This document shows, one piece after another, positions 6,880 through 15,047 of a stretch of 38,674 nucleotides of DNA. Source of the DNA: an uncultured Dorea sp. (GTDB lineage Bacteria; Bacillota_A; Clostridia; Lachnospirales; Lachnospiraceae); assembly GCA_910579015.1 (NCBI GenBank), contig CAJTRO010000034.1, positions 419 to 39,092 on the forward strand, written 5' to 3'. Numbering within the stretch: position 1 is the first letter of the stretch; each line of letters begins with the position of its first letter. Both the position numbers and the translations under genes were made by a program. The notes under the pieces are model-generated. The model did not search any database. It was not told the DNA's origin and worked only from the letters and a program-made list of their open reading frames with translations.

Positions 6880-7725
6880 TTATCTGCCTGATGGAACGGC
6901 GTCGGCCTCCTCAAGCGCCGAAAACCTCCTGAATGCGCTGGGCGTCATCCCGGTAAGTCCCCTAAACTGGCGGCAGAAGGCCGACGCATCCTTGAAACCG
7001 CAGGAATAGGCGATCTCCGTAACAGAATGCTCTGTGGAGCGGAGCATATTGCTGGCGGCCCGTATTCTCAGCTGTTGCAGATATCCTTTGGGAGAAATCT
7101 GCTCCTGGTCCATGAAGATGCGGTACAGATAGGTCCTGTCGATCCCGATGAAGACAGCGATATCCGAGATATGGATGTCGTAGCTGTAATTATTCTTCAT
7201 ATATTCCTTTGCCATCTCCAGATAAATCTGCGTGAGGTCCTTCTTGCTCTTGACCGGATGAGATCCCATCATTCCCAGAAGCTCAAGCAGAACTCCGCAG
7301 GCAGTCAGAGCGCTCCGGTCAGTCTGTGTGTAGTATTCGCGCATCCGTCTGCTGATCTGCTCGTAGATGCCGGTCATCCATTCGATGTCCTTTACGGTAT
7401 AACAGACCGGAGACTTGTCAAAATAAGTCTCCCCCAGGATTGCTGTTACTTCTGTTCCGTCAAAGCCGATCCACATATATTCCCACGGATCCAGGGTATC
7501 CGCTTCATAATAGGTAGTCTCCATCGGCCGGATCAGAAACGCATCCCCTGCTGACAGCGCATAGTCCCTGTCATTCTGGCGGAAGATACCCTTCCCTTTC
7601 AGTACGACATGGATGAGATAATGCGGGCGGATGCCCGGGCCATAGCTGTGGCCGGACGCACATTTTTCTCTTCCATAGAAATAGACAGCCAGAGGCTTCA
7701 GCGTGTGGTCATTCTGCTTTGGCAT
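6880..7725 (-). CDS. AraC-family sugar-responsive transcriptional regulator
   Basis: The 281-residue protein has an N-terminal cupin-like ligand-binding half (G-R-E-K-C-A-S-G-H, A-G-D-A-F-L-I-R-P) and a C-terminal pair of helix-turn-helix motifs. The last carries the AraC signature V-T-E-I-A-Y-S-C-G-F-K-D, then F-R-G-L-T-G-M-T-P-S-A-F-R. It diverges from the GH4 alpha-galactosidase gene and probably activates it when the sugar is present. The start at 7725 lies 10 nt from GGAGG; the ATG at 7734 is too close to it. Two direct repeats in the shared intergenic region are candidate binding sites. Confidence 0.88.
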   Translation of the reverse strand: MPKQNDHTLKPLAVYFYGREKCASGHSYGPGIRPHYLIHVVLKGKGIFRQNDRDYALSAGDAFLIRPMETTYYEADTLDPWEYMWIGFDGTEVTAILGETYFDKSPVCYTVKDIEWMTGIYEQISRRMREYYTQTDRSALTACGVLLELLGMMGSHPVKSKKDLTQIYLEMAKEYMKNNYSYDIHISDIAVFIGIDRTYLYRIFMDQEQISPKGYLQQLRIRAASNMLRSTEHSVTEIAYSCGFKDASAFCRQFRGLTGMTPSAFRRFSALEEADAVPSGR

Positions 7726-7783
7726 ATGCCGCATACCTCCTTCCAGTAATATATCCCGCAGATCCTGTGGGACTATTATACAA

Positions 7784-7827
7784 CATTTTTACAATTACTG
7801 ACAACATATAGTATAGCATTTTTGCAA
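7784..7827. promoter_or_regulatory. Direct-repeat operator candidate for the AraC regulator
   Basis: CATTTTTACAA (7784-7794) and CATTTTTGCAA (7817-7827) differ at one base and are 33 bp apart start to start, about three helical turns. AraC-family proteins typically bind direct repeats in this position between divergent genes. The promoters themselves are not clear. Confidence 0.4.
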
Positions 7828-7920
7828 ACGATAAAATATAATCTTTGTATCATCAGATATATTCAGAAGATGCATGAAAAGAGCAGACGAAAAGAGAACA
7901 TTGAATGGAGGCGTAAAGAC

Positions 7921-9246
7921 ATGGCGAAAATTACTTTTATGGGTGCAGGCAGTACCATTTTTGCAAGGAACGTGCTTGGGGACAGCATGGGAAGTCAGGT
8001 GCTGTGCGGCAGCGAGATCGCGTTGTACGATATCAATGCAGAACGATTGAAGGATTCAGAGATCATCATCAGGGCCATCAACGAGAATACCAATCAGGGG
8101 CGTGCCCGTATTACGGCTTATCTGGGCGTGGAGAACCGTAAGGCGGCATTGAAGGATGCAACATTTGTTGTAAATGCGATCCAGGTGGGCGGATACGATC
8201 CATGTACGATCACAGACTTTGAGATTCCCAAGAAGTACGGTTTGAAGCAGACGATCGCAGATACCCTTGGTATCGGCGGGATCATGCGCGGGCTCCGTAC
8301 CATTCCGGTAATGGAAGAATTTGCGAGGGATATGGAAGAGGTCTGTCCGGATGCATGGCTGTTGAATTATACCAATCCGATGGCGATCCTTTCCGGCTAT
8401 ATGCAGCGTTACACCAACGTGAAGACGGTAGGTCTGTGCCACAGCGTACAGGTCTGCACAAGCACTCTCTTAGAAAAGCTGGATATGAAAGACAAGCTGG
8501 AAGGACGTATCGAGACCATTGCGGGAATCAATCATATGGCATGGCTTCTTGACATTCGCGATAAGGACGGCAACGACCTGTATCCGGAGATCCGCCGGCG
8601 CGCGGCCAGGAAGAACGCAGAAGAGAAGCATGACGACATGGTTCGTTTCGAATACATAAAGCATCTGGGCTATTATTGCACCGAGTCCAGCGAGCATAAT
8701 GCAGAGTATAATCCATTTTTCATCAAGTCCCGTTATCCGGAGCTGATTGACCAGTTCAACATCCCGTTAGACGAGTATCCGAGACGCTGTATCAAGCAGA
8801 TTGCAGAGTGGGAAGAGGAGCGGAACAAGATATTGGATAACGGCCAGATCACGCATGAGCGCAGTCGTGAATACGCCTCCTATATTATGGAAGCAATGAT
8901 GACGAACGTTCCATACAAGATTGGCGGAAATGTACTGAACCATGGTCTGATCGACAATCTTCCGGCAGAAGCCTGTGTGGAGGTTCCGTGTATGGTTGAT
9001 GCCAATGGTGTGAATCCATGCCATGTAGGCGCTTTGCCGCTTCAGCTTGCAGCCATGAATATGACCAACATCAACGCACAGCTTCTGACGATCGAAGCCG
9101 CGCATACCCGCAGGCGTGAGGATATCTACCATGCGGCGATGCTGGATCCGCACACAGCCGCAGAGCTTTCGATCGATGACATTGTAAAGATGTGCGACGA
9201 GCTGATCGACGCCCATGGAGATTATATGAAGATGTATCACAAATAA
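7921..9246 (+). CDS. melA: Alpha-galactosidase, glycoside hydrolase family 4
   Basis: The 441-residue cytoplasmic enzyme belongs to the NAD+ and Mn2+-dependent GH4 family, which cleaves glycosides by a redox-elimination mechanism. It has the N-terminal dinucleotide motif (F-M-G-A-G-S-T-I-F), the N-Y-T-N-P-M motif, the metal-binding cysteine in G-L-C-H-S-V-Q and the histidine in G-I-N-H-M-A-W. G-L-C-H-S fits the MelA alpha-galactosidase branch better than alpha-glucosidases, but the sugar assignment is inferred. The start is ATG 7921 after GGAGG; an upstream in-frame start (7822) has no binding site. A terminator follows. No transporter is adjacent, so uptake must be encoded elsewhere. Confidence 0.85.
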   Translation: MAKITFMGAGSTIFARNVLGDSMGSQVLCGSEIALYDINAERLKDSEIIIRAINENTNQGRARITAYLGVENRKAALKDATFVVNAIQVGGYDPCTITDFEIPKKYGLKQTIADTLGIGGIMRGLRTIPVMEEFARDMEEVCPDAWLLNYTNPMAILSGYMQRYTNVKTVGLCHSVQVCTSTLLEKLDMKDKLEGRIETIAGINHMAWLLDIRDKDGNDLYPEIRRRAARKNAEEKHDDMVRFEYIKHLGYYCTESSEHNAEYNPFFIKSRYPELIDQFNIPLDEYPRRCIKQIAEWEEERNKILDNGQITHERSREYASYIMEAMMTNVPYKIGGNVLNHGLIDNLPAEACVEVPCMVDANGVNPCHVGALPLQLAAMNMTNINAQLLTIEAAHTRRREDIYHAAMLDPHTAAELSIDDIVKMCDELIDAHGDYMKMYHK

Positions 9247-9278
9247 TATGCAGGGATAACCTGTGACAGATGAATAAT

Positions 9279-9318
9279 AAGTGTTCCGGGCAAGAAAAGC
9301 GCCTGGGGCACTTTTTTT
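9279..9318 (+). terminator. Intrinsic terminator of the alpha-galactosidase gene
   Basis: AAGTGTTCCGGGC pairs (with wobbles) with GCCTGGGGCACTT around a short A-rich loop, followed by seven T. Confidence 0.85.
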
Positions 9319-9424
9319 CGTGGCAGAACCGTAACACAGAGTTTTAAAGGTAATTTTGCCGGCAGGCGGAAGCGTTTCTGGCAGTCTTCCGCAGTGGCTG
9401 TTAAATAAATTGTTAAGAAAATTA

Positions 9425-9475
9425 AGAAATTATTCATAATTTCTACTGAAAGTGTTTGGATTTATATACTATAAT
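9425..9475 (+). promoter_or_regulatory. Promoter and palindromic operator candidate of the ABC operon
   Basis: A perfect 9-bp inverted repeat AGAAATTAT-TC-ATAATTTCT (9425-9444) lies just upstream of TATAAT (9470-9475); CTGAAA is a weak -35 at 18 bp. The palindrome is well placed for a dimeric regulator. A second small inverted repeat (AGATAT / ATATCT) lies in the leader. Confidence 0.5.
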
Positions 9476-9531
9476 GAAAAAAGATATTTTTTTTAACAGG
9501 AATATCTGGCAAATACAGGAGGAGCAAGCTT

Positions 9532-10242
9532 ATGGATAAAGTAATAGAAGTAAAAGACCTTTATAAGCTGTATCGTGTGGGCGATGAGCGTGTGAGGGCT
9601 CTTGACGGAGTGGGATTCGAGATATACGAAGGTGAATTCTGCGCGATCGTAGGGACTTCGGGTTCAGGTAAGTCTACACTTTTGAATATGCTGGCCGGCC
9701 TGGAGAAACCAACGAAGGGCAGTGTGGTGATCGCAGGACAGCACATTGAGAATCTGACGGAGGAACAGCTGGTGCGGTTCAGGCGGGAGCGGGTAGGATT
9801 TATATTCCAGTCCTTCCATCTTCTTGGGACCATGAATGCGCTGGAGAATGTGGCATTGCCGTTAAGCTTCCGGGGCGTTCCAAGGGACGTGCGGCTGCGT
9901 AAGGCTGATAAGATGCTGGAGCTGGTGAAGCTTAAGAAGCATAAGAAGCACCTTCCGAACCAGATGTCCGGAGGGCAGCAGCAGAGGGTTGGCGTTGCAA
10001 GGGCCCTTGTAGTGGATCCGAAGATCATTTTTGCGGATGAGCCTACGGGTAATCTGGATTCTCATACTTCGGAGGAAGTCATGAGGCTGATGCAGCAGGT
10101 AGTCAGGGAACAGCATAAGACGCTGGTGATGGTGACGCATGACGCACATCTGGCAACCTATGCAGACAGAGTCTTTCATATCCGGGACGGGAAGATTCTT
10201 AAGATTGAAGATAACCGGAAGAAAGCATTGCAGGAGGACTGA
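9532..10242 (+). CDS. ABC transporter ATPase (MacB/LolD-like)
   Basis: The 236-residue ATP-binding protein has Walker A GTSGSGKST (41-49), the signature M-S-G-G-Q-Q-Q-R, Walker B I-I-F-A-D-E-P-T-G-N-L-D, and the H-loop V-T-H-D. This type pairs with MacB/FtsX-fold permeases that do mechanical work or export peptides rather than import sugars. The permease lies two genes downstream with a surface protein between them; gene spacing is 4 bp, then a 35-bp overlap, so the three are one operon. Similar sets in Firmicutes export antimicrobial peptides or respond to envelope stress; the cargo here is unknown. Confidence 0.93.
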   Translation: MDKVIEVKDLYKLYRVGDERVRALDGVGFEIYEGEFCAIVGTSGSGKSTLLNMLAGLEKPTKGSVVIAGQHIENLTEEQLVRFRRERVGFIFQSFHLLGTMNALENVALPLSFRGVPRDVRLRKADKMLELVKLKKHKKHLPNQMSGGQQQRVGVARALVVDPKIIFADEPTGNLDSHTSEEVMRLMQQVVREQHKTLVMVTHDAHLATYADRVFHIRDGKILKIEDNRKKALQED

Positions 10243-10246
10243 GATA

Positions 10247-11818
10247 ATGAGAAATTTAAAGAGATTTCTGACAGGAGTATGTATGGCGGCACTGCTTACG
10301 ACGATGGCGGGGCCGGTAAAGATCATGGCGGAAGATGCGTCCGGGATCACGAGTGAAGCACCGGTATCGGCCGAGAACGGGAGTGCGTCCCGAGCCGCGG
10401 GAGCAATTATAGTGAAGTCGGAGGAGAACAGGGTGCCGACCTTCAAGGCGGGAGAAGCGAAGGTGTGGAAGCTTACGATACATAATAATTCGGGTGATTC
10501 ATTGGCAAATGTTGTGATAGCGCCGATGATGGGGGATACGAACGACGAGTGGCCGTTCAAGACGGAATATCAGAGCTATGAAAGAACCATAGAGGAGATT
10601 CCGGCAGGCGGGTATGCTCCAGTGGAATTCGAGTTCGTCCAGAGAGAAGATGTGACGACGGCGAGGCATACGATTCAGTTTTATGTCACAAGCGATACCG
10701 TACAGCCGGTGTCCCAGCGCTTTTATGTGAACACAACAGCCAAGCCGGAAGAGAAGCCCGAGCCGCCTAAGGACAATATCCCGCCGCAGGCTCCGGATAT
10801 CGACAGCCCGTCCATTGGAGACGGCATGGATCTTATATCTTCGGATGCCGGCGGATTCAGCAACGGCGGTGTGTCAGGCGGAGGCTCTGAATCGGGCGGT
10901 GCTGTGTCTGTCCCAAGGGTTATCGTGACGGGATTTTCCACGGATCCGGCAGAAGTGCGTGCGGGGAGTAATTTCACACTGACGATCCATCTGAGAAATA
11001 CCTCGAAGTCCTCTAAGGTCAGCAATATGCTGTTTGACTTGAGTTCCCCGTCAGAGGGGACCGACGAGCAGACCACAGCGCCTGCATTCCTTCCGTCCTC
11101 AGGCTCCAGCTCCATCTATCTGGACGGGATCAAGGCAAACGGGACGGCGGATATTTCCATCCAGCTGAATGCCAAGGCGGATCTTTTGCAGAAGCCTTAC
11201 AGTGTGGAACTGAGCATGAAGTATGAGGATAAGGACGGAGGTTCTGTGGATGCGGCGTCAAGCCTTTCCATACCGGTAAAGCAGGATGCGAGATTCGAAT
11301 TCAGTGATTTTGAGATCAGTCCGGACAGTATTTCTGTGGGCGATGAGGCCAATGTAATGTGTAACCTTTATAATCTGGGGAGGATCAAGCTCTACAATGT
11401 GAAGGCAGCCTTCGAGGGAACCTGTATTGAGAAGGAAGAGGTCTTCCTTGGAAATGTTGAATCCGGTACGAGCGCATCCATTGACGCCATGTTAGAAGGA
11501 GCGCAGGCGACAGAAGGCCCGGCCAAGGTGACTATGACAGTCAGCTATGAGGATGAGGCGGGAACAGTTTCCACAGTAACGAAGGATCTGCAACTGACCG
11601 TTATGGAATCCATGGAAACGGATATGATGATGACAGATATGGAGATGATCGAGGAAGAGAGCGGTTTCCCGGTCGTTCTGGCCGGAGCGGCCGCGGCAGT
11701 GGTTTTAGTGATCATCATCATTGTAGTTGTCATCAAGAAGAGAAGAAAGAGACAGAGACTGAATGAAGAGGAGGAATTACTGGATGAGCTGGATAGACCT
11801 TCTGAGGATGAGCGGTAG
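10247..11818 (+). CDS. Membrane-anchored extracellular protein of the ABC operon (CARDB-like repeats)
   Basis: The 523-residue protein starts with a signal peptide (K-R-F-L-T-G-V-C-M-A-A-L-L, residues about 6-25). It has two or three beta-sandwich regions whose spacing (L-T-I-H-L-R-N-T-S, V-M-C-N-L-Y-N-L-G) resembles CARDB / COG1361 domains, separated by a Gly/Ser-rich linker near 205-222. It ends with a transmembrane helix of about 22 residues (V-V-L-A-G-A-A-A-A-V-V-L) and a basic-acidic cytoplasmic tail. It is therefore probably held on the outer face of the membrane. Its place between the ATPase and permease genes suggests a periplasm-side partner, comparable in position to MacA-type adaptors but with a different fold. 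Start ATG 10247 follows AGGAGG. Confidence 0.75.
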   Translation: MRNLKRFLTGVCMAALLTTMAGPVKIMAEDASGITSEAPVSAENGSASRAAGAIIVKSEENRVPTFKAGEAKVWKLTIHNNSGDSLANVVIAPMMGDTNDEWPFKTEYQSYERTIEEIPAGGYAPVEFEFVQREDVTTARHTIQFYVTSDTVQPVSQRFYVNTTAKPEEKPEPPKDNIPPQAPDIDSPSIGDGMDLISSDAGGFSNGGVSGGGSESGGAVSVPRVIVTGFSTDPAEVRAGSNFTLTIHLRNTSKSSKVSNMLFDLSSPSEGTDEQTTAPAFLPSSGSSSIYLDGIKANGTADISIQLNAKADLLQKPYSVELSMKYEDKDGGSVDAASSLSIPVKQDARFEFSDFEISPDSISVGDEANVMCNLYNLGRIKLYNVKAAFEGTCIEKEEVFLGNVESGTSASIDAMLEGAQATEGPAKVTMTVSYEDEAGTVSTVTKDLQLTVMESMETDMMMTDMEMIEEESGFPVVLAGAAAAVVLVIIIIVVVIKKRRKRQRLNEEEELLDELDRPSEDER

Positions 11819-13190
11819 TAATTTAAAGAGGCGGAAGCTTCGGACTTTTCTGACCGTCCTTGGTGTGATCATTGGTACAGCTTCCATCGTGGTCATGATC
11901 TCTCTGGGACTTGGGCTTCAGGAGTCTCTGTACCGGGAGGTAGAACAGTCCGGCGGTCTTACAAGCATCACAGTGAGGGGGCAGGGAGCAGGCGAATCCA
12001 TGTCTTATTATTCTTCATCCGGGGAGGAGGAAGAATCACAGAAATACATCAGCGACCAGACGGTCAGCGATCTTTCCCAGATTGAACATGTAACGCTCGC
12101 GTCGCCGGTATACGAGATGTGGGTGATCATGCTGAAAGGGAATTATGAAGGCAGCGGAAGTCTGGTTGCCATGTCTCCGGAGGCTCTCAAAGCCAAGAAC
12201 ATTCCGCTGGGCGAGGGTACTCTACCGACGCCGAACAGCGGGAATCTGGAATTGGTATTCGGGAATGGAGTATCGACAATGTTCTATGACAAGGGGGGCG
12301 GGGGCGGTTATTACGATACCGGAGAGGTGCCGGATATTGATTTCGTGAATGATTCCATCTTTATGATCCTCGACCAGGACGGCTATTATAACAGCATGGG
12401 CAGCGGTATGGAGTTCGGAGATACAGGTGAGATGGGAGGCGGCCAGGCCCAGTCAAAGACGGTAAAGAAGCATGTGGTGAAGGGCTGCGGGATCGTGGAG
12501 GGCGGACCGGAGAATTACAGCGCCAATTATTACAATATTTACTGTGATCTGGATACGCTTCGGAATGTGCTTAAGAAGGAATTCGCAGGAAAGGTTATTC
12601 CGGGACAGCCTTCCACAAAATCTGGAAAGCCCTACAAGGAATTCTACTATTCCTACGCGCAGGTGAATGTTGATGATATTGATAATGTCAATGAGGTATC
12701 GGCAAGGATCCGCGAGATGGGATATAATGTTGAGACGAATGCAGAATACCTGGAGACCATGAAGAGCCAGTTTGCTATCATTCAGGCAGTGCTCGGCGGT
12801 ATCGGCGCAGTATCTCTCTTTGTGGCGGCGATCGGAATCGCCAATACGATGATGATGTCTATCTATGAGCGGACGAAGGAGATCGGCGTGATCAAGGTGC
12901 TGGGGTGCAGCCTTAAGAACATCAAGCAGATGTTCCTGCTCGAAGCGGCGTTCATCGGACTGCTCGGAGGCATGATCGGGAATGTGTTAAGCTTCCTGAT
13001 GTCGGCCGTCATCAATTTCCTGACCGGCCACGGGGCGGCCATGGGATTCGACGGCAATATCTCCTACATCCCGTTATGGCTGGTACTGCTTTCTATGGGA
13101 TTCGCGATGCTTGTTGGTGTCGTGGCAGGATATTTTCCGGCGCTGCGGGCCATGAAGCTCAGCCCGCTGGCGGCCATACGTAACGAATAG
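11784..13190 (+). CDS. MacB/FtsX-like ABC permease
   Basis: The 468-residue membrane protein has the standard MacB topology: one N-terminal transmembrane helix (F-L-T-V-L-G-V-I-I-G-T), a long extracellular domain of roughly 260 residues, then three C-terminal helices. The last cytoplasmic loop holds Y-E-R-T-K-E-I-G-V-I-K-V-L-G, the family motif contacting the ATPase. The extracellular domain has unusual Gly/Tyr-rich stretches (G-G-G-G-G-Y-Y; M-G-S-G-M). The start at 11784 follows GAGGAGG at 9 nt, so the gene overlaps the preceding one by 35 bp; an in-frame ATG at 11763 would deepen the overlap. It works with the 9532 ATPase. Confidence 0.88.
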   Translation: MSWIDLLRMSGSNLKRRKLRTFLTVLGVIIGTASIVVMISLGLGLQESLYREVEQSGGLTSITVRGQGAGESMSYYSSSGEEEESQKYISDQTVSDLSQIEHVTLASPVYEMWVIMLKGNYEGSGSLVAMSPEALKAKNIPLGEGTLPTPNSGNLELVFGNGVSTMFYDKGGGGGYYDTGEVPDIDFVNDSIFMILDQDGYYNSMGSGMEFGDTGEMGGGQAQSKTVKKHVVKGCGIVEGGPENYSANYYNIYCDLDTLRNVLKKEFAGKVIPGQPSTKSGKPYKEFYYSYAQVNVDDIDNVNEVSARIREMGYNVETNAEYLETMKSQFAIIQAVLGGIGAVSLFVAAIGIANTMMMSIYERTKEIGVIKVLGCSLKNIKQMFLLEAAFIGLLGGMIGNVLSFLMSAVINFLTGHGAAMGFDGNISYIPLWLVLLSMGFAMLVGVVAGYFPALRAMKLSPLAAIRNE

Positions 13191-13211
13191 CTGAATAGCT
13201 GTGCAGCAGGA

Positions 13212-13475
13212 TCATTCTTCTATGACATGTATCTCGAGATAATCGAAGTCAATAGAATCTACAAAATTGTCCTGGGTAAACCGAACCTTGTCATGCCGTT
13301 TGAATTCCTCAATGGCGGCGTCAAGCCAGATAGGTTTGCTCAGGTCAAATTCATAACATATCGCGTCAAGCGCATGAAAAACCTTATGCGTCCGGGTATC
13401 GTCGGTATCATCACAGATGACGGTATCCCGGACCATTCTGTTATCTTTGAATTCTTTTCCCCATAATCGAAACAT
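13212..13475 (-). CDS. Conserved hypothetical protein (87 aa)
   Basis: The 87-residue acidic soluble protein has a well-spaced GAGGT ribosome binding site. It has D/T-rich turns (C-D-D-T-D-D-T-R), a Y-E-F-D-L-S-K-P-I-W-L segment and a C-terminal beta strand (Y-L-E-I-H-V-I-E-E). It shows no membrane segment and no known motif. The composition and binding site support a real gene. It is convergent with the ABC operon and divergent from the corrinoid adenosyltransferase gene. Confidence 0.65.
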   Translation of the reverse strand: MFRLWGKEFKDNRMVRDTVICDDTDDTRTHKVFHALDAICYEFDLSKPIWLDAAIEEFKRHDKVRFTQDNFVDSIDFDYLEIHVIEE

Positions 13476-13573
13476 GGCGGTACCTCGCTTTCATAAACTT
13501 ATTTTACCTGGATGCCGGCAAATTAATTAAAAGTATATCCGTTTTTATCCATCATGTAAAGCAGAAATTCCTC

Positions 13574-13602
13574 TATACAATTTCCTGCAAAGAGGCTATA
13601 AT
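13574..13602 (+). promoter_or_regulatory. Promoter of the adenosyltransferase gene
   Basis: TATACA (13574-13579) and TATAAT (13597-13602) with a 17-bp spacer. The leader is only about 35 nt, too short for a cobalamin riboswitch. Confidence 0.6.
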
Positions 13603-13641
13603 GTTATTCAATGCATAAACGAAGAAAGCGGGGAGTAGATT

Positions 13642-14166
13642 ATGACAGGTACTGGAAGGATACACGTATACTATGGAGACGGCAAGGGAAAGACAACGGC
13701 GGCAGTAGGGCTTGCGGTGCGGGCGGCAGGATATGGACTTAAGGTGCTTTTTTTTCAGTTCCTTAAGGATAATTCGTCGAATGAGCGTAAGATCCTGGAG
13801 TCTCTTTCTAATGTCACCTGTCTTCAGGGAAGGGAGCCGGTGAAGTTTGTAAGCAAGATGAACCGGGATGAGAGGGCCGAGATCCGTCATTACAACAATA
13901 AGGCTCTGGATGAGATCGTGAAGTTCTGCGGGGGATTCGATATGCTGGTCCTGGACGAAGCTTTGTGCGCGCTTCAGCTGGATGTCTTAAGTGAAGAGAA
14001 GCTGATCGGGTTCATACAGCATAAACCAAGGGGGCTTGAGATTGTAATGACCGGGCATCAGGTCACGGACAGCGTGCTTGAGATTGCGGATTACGCCACA
14101 GAGGTGAAGAAGGTCAAGCACCAGTTTGACCTGGGAAGATCAGCAAGAGAAGGGATTGAGTTTTAA
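13642..14166 (+). CDS. cobO: Cob(I)yrinic acid a,c-diamide adenosyltransferase (CobA/CobO/BtuR type)
   Basis: The 174-residue P-loop enzyme transfers the 5'-deoxyadenosyl group of ATP to reduced corrinoid, making the active coenzyme B12 form. The Walker A is G-D-G-K-G-K-T-T at 12-19, in the inverted-orientation fold of this family; L-V-L-D-E-A-L is the Walker B-like strand and M-T-G-H-Q follows near the C-terminus. Length fits the family (about 175-200). No other cobalamin genes are nearby, so it probably serves salvage of imported corrinoid. Confidence 0.9.
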   Translation: MTGTGRIHVYYGDGKGKTTAAVGLAVRAAGYGLKVLFFQFLKDNSSNERKILESLSNVTCLQGREPVKFVSKMNRDERAEIRHYNNKALDEIVKFCGGFDMLVLDEALCALQLDVLSEEKLIGFIQHKPRGLEIVMTGHQVTDSVLEIADYATEVKKVKHQFDLGRSAREGIEF

Positions 14167-14186
14167 TATTCTCTTTCTTAAATTAT

Positions 14187-14225
14187 TGTGAACTCCATGA
14201 CATACACCGCCGCGTATGGTATAAT
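14187..14225 (+). promoter_or_regulatory. Promoter of the alarmone synthetase, inside a possible relic of a palindromic element
   Basis: ATGACA (14197-14202), a 17-bp spacer and TATAAT (14220-14225) with an extended TGG form a strong promoter. The stretch containing the -35 (ACTCCATGACA) matches the left end of the element at 2573-2711 over about 18 of 23 bases. Confidence 0.6.
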
Positions 14226-14272
14226 AATAGACAGTACGAATTAACTCTTCGATATGAGAGGAGAGATACTAT

Positions 14273-14989
14273 ATGGAGAATGCGATAAAGAATTATGAAG
14301 ATGTGGATAGCTGGAAGACCATCATGTTCCTGTACAATTCGGCATTAAAAGAGATCGGGACGAAGCTGGATATATTGAATGATGAATTTCAGCATGTACA
14401 TAAGTATAATCCTATTGAGCATATCAAGACGCGGGTCAAGACACCAGAAAGTATAGTTAAGAAGTTAAGAAAGAACGGTTACGAGATTTCAATTGAGAAT
14501 ATGGTCAAGTATGTCAATGATATTGCCGGCGTAAGGCTGATCTGTTCCTTTACATCCGATATATACCGATTGGCAGAGATGATCGGGAACCAGAGTGATC
14601 TTAAGGTTTTATCGATCAAGGATTACATCAGGCACCCGAAAGCAAGCGGCTATAAGAGTTATCATATGCTGGTATCCGTACCGATCTTTCTGTCGGACAG
14701 TGTGGTAGATACAAAAGTAGAGATACAGATTCGGACCATTGCCATGGATTTCTGGGCAAGCCTTGAGCATAAGATTTACTACAAATTCGAAGGAAATGCC
14801 CCGGAATATATCAGCCGGGAGTTAAGAGAATGTGCGGAGATGGTATCGTCGCTGGACGAGAAGATGCTGTCGCTGAATGAAGCAATCCTGGATTGCTTAA
14901 GAGAACAAGAAGAGTTAAGGATCAGTACGAATAGAAATGAAAGAAGCCATACGAACCGTGTGGCGATATCAGGAGCCGCCGGGAAGTAG
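14273..14989 (+). CDS. relQ: Small alarmone synthetase, RelQ/YjbM type GTP pyrophosphokinase
   Basis: The 238-residue cytoplasmic enzyme contains only a RelA/SpoT synthetase domain, which makes (p)ppGpp from ATP and GDP/GTP. Key segments are R-V-K-T-P-E-S-I (ATP side), D-I-A-G-V-R-L-I-C (substrate strand), K-A-S-G-Y-K-S-Y-H (GDP-binding loop) and E-I-Q-I-R-T (catalytic glutamate strand). There is no HD hydrolase or TGS domain, matching the size of RelQ-type synthetases (about 210-240). It has its own promoter, and its terminator stem overlaps the last codons. Confidence 0.9.
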   Translation: MENAIKNYEDVDSWKTIMFLYNSALKEIGTKLDILNDEFQHVHKYNPIEHIKTRVKTPESIVKKLRKNGYEISIENMVKYVNDIAGVRLICSFTSDIYRLAEMIGNQSDLKVLSIKDYIRHPKASGYKSYHMLVSVPIFLSDSVVDTKVEIQIRTIAMDFWASLEHKIYYKFEGNAPEYISRELRECAEMVSSLDEKMLSLNEAILDCLREQEELRISTNRNERSHTNRVAISGAAGK

Positions 14990-15003
14990 GCGGCTCCTTT
15001 TTT
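14972..15003 (+). terminator. Intrinsic terminator overlapping the relQ stop codon
   Basis: GGAGCCGCC (14972-14980) and GGCGGCTCC (14989-14997) are a perfect 9-bp stem followed by six T. The TAG stop (14987-14989) lies in the loop and the first base of the 3' arm, so the left arm is coding. It may also terminate the LacI gene from the other side. Confidence 0.9.
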
Positions 15004-15047
15004 CTATCCTTTTATAAAAGAGGTACAATTGCTCCATCGCAGTCATA

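Noticed and set aside
13480..13642. Cobalamin riboswitch before cobO
   Set aside because: The promoter leaves a leader of only about 35 nt and no B12-box-like sequence is visible.
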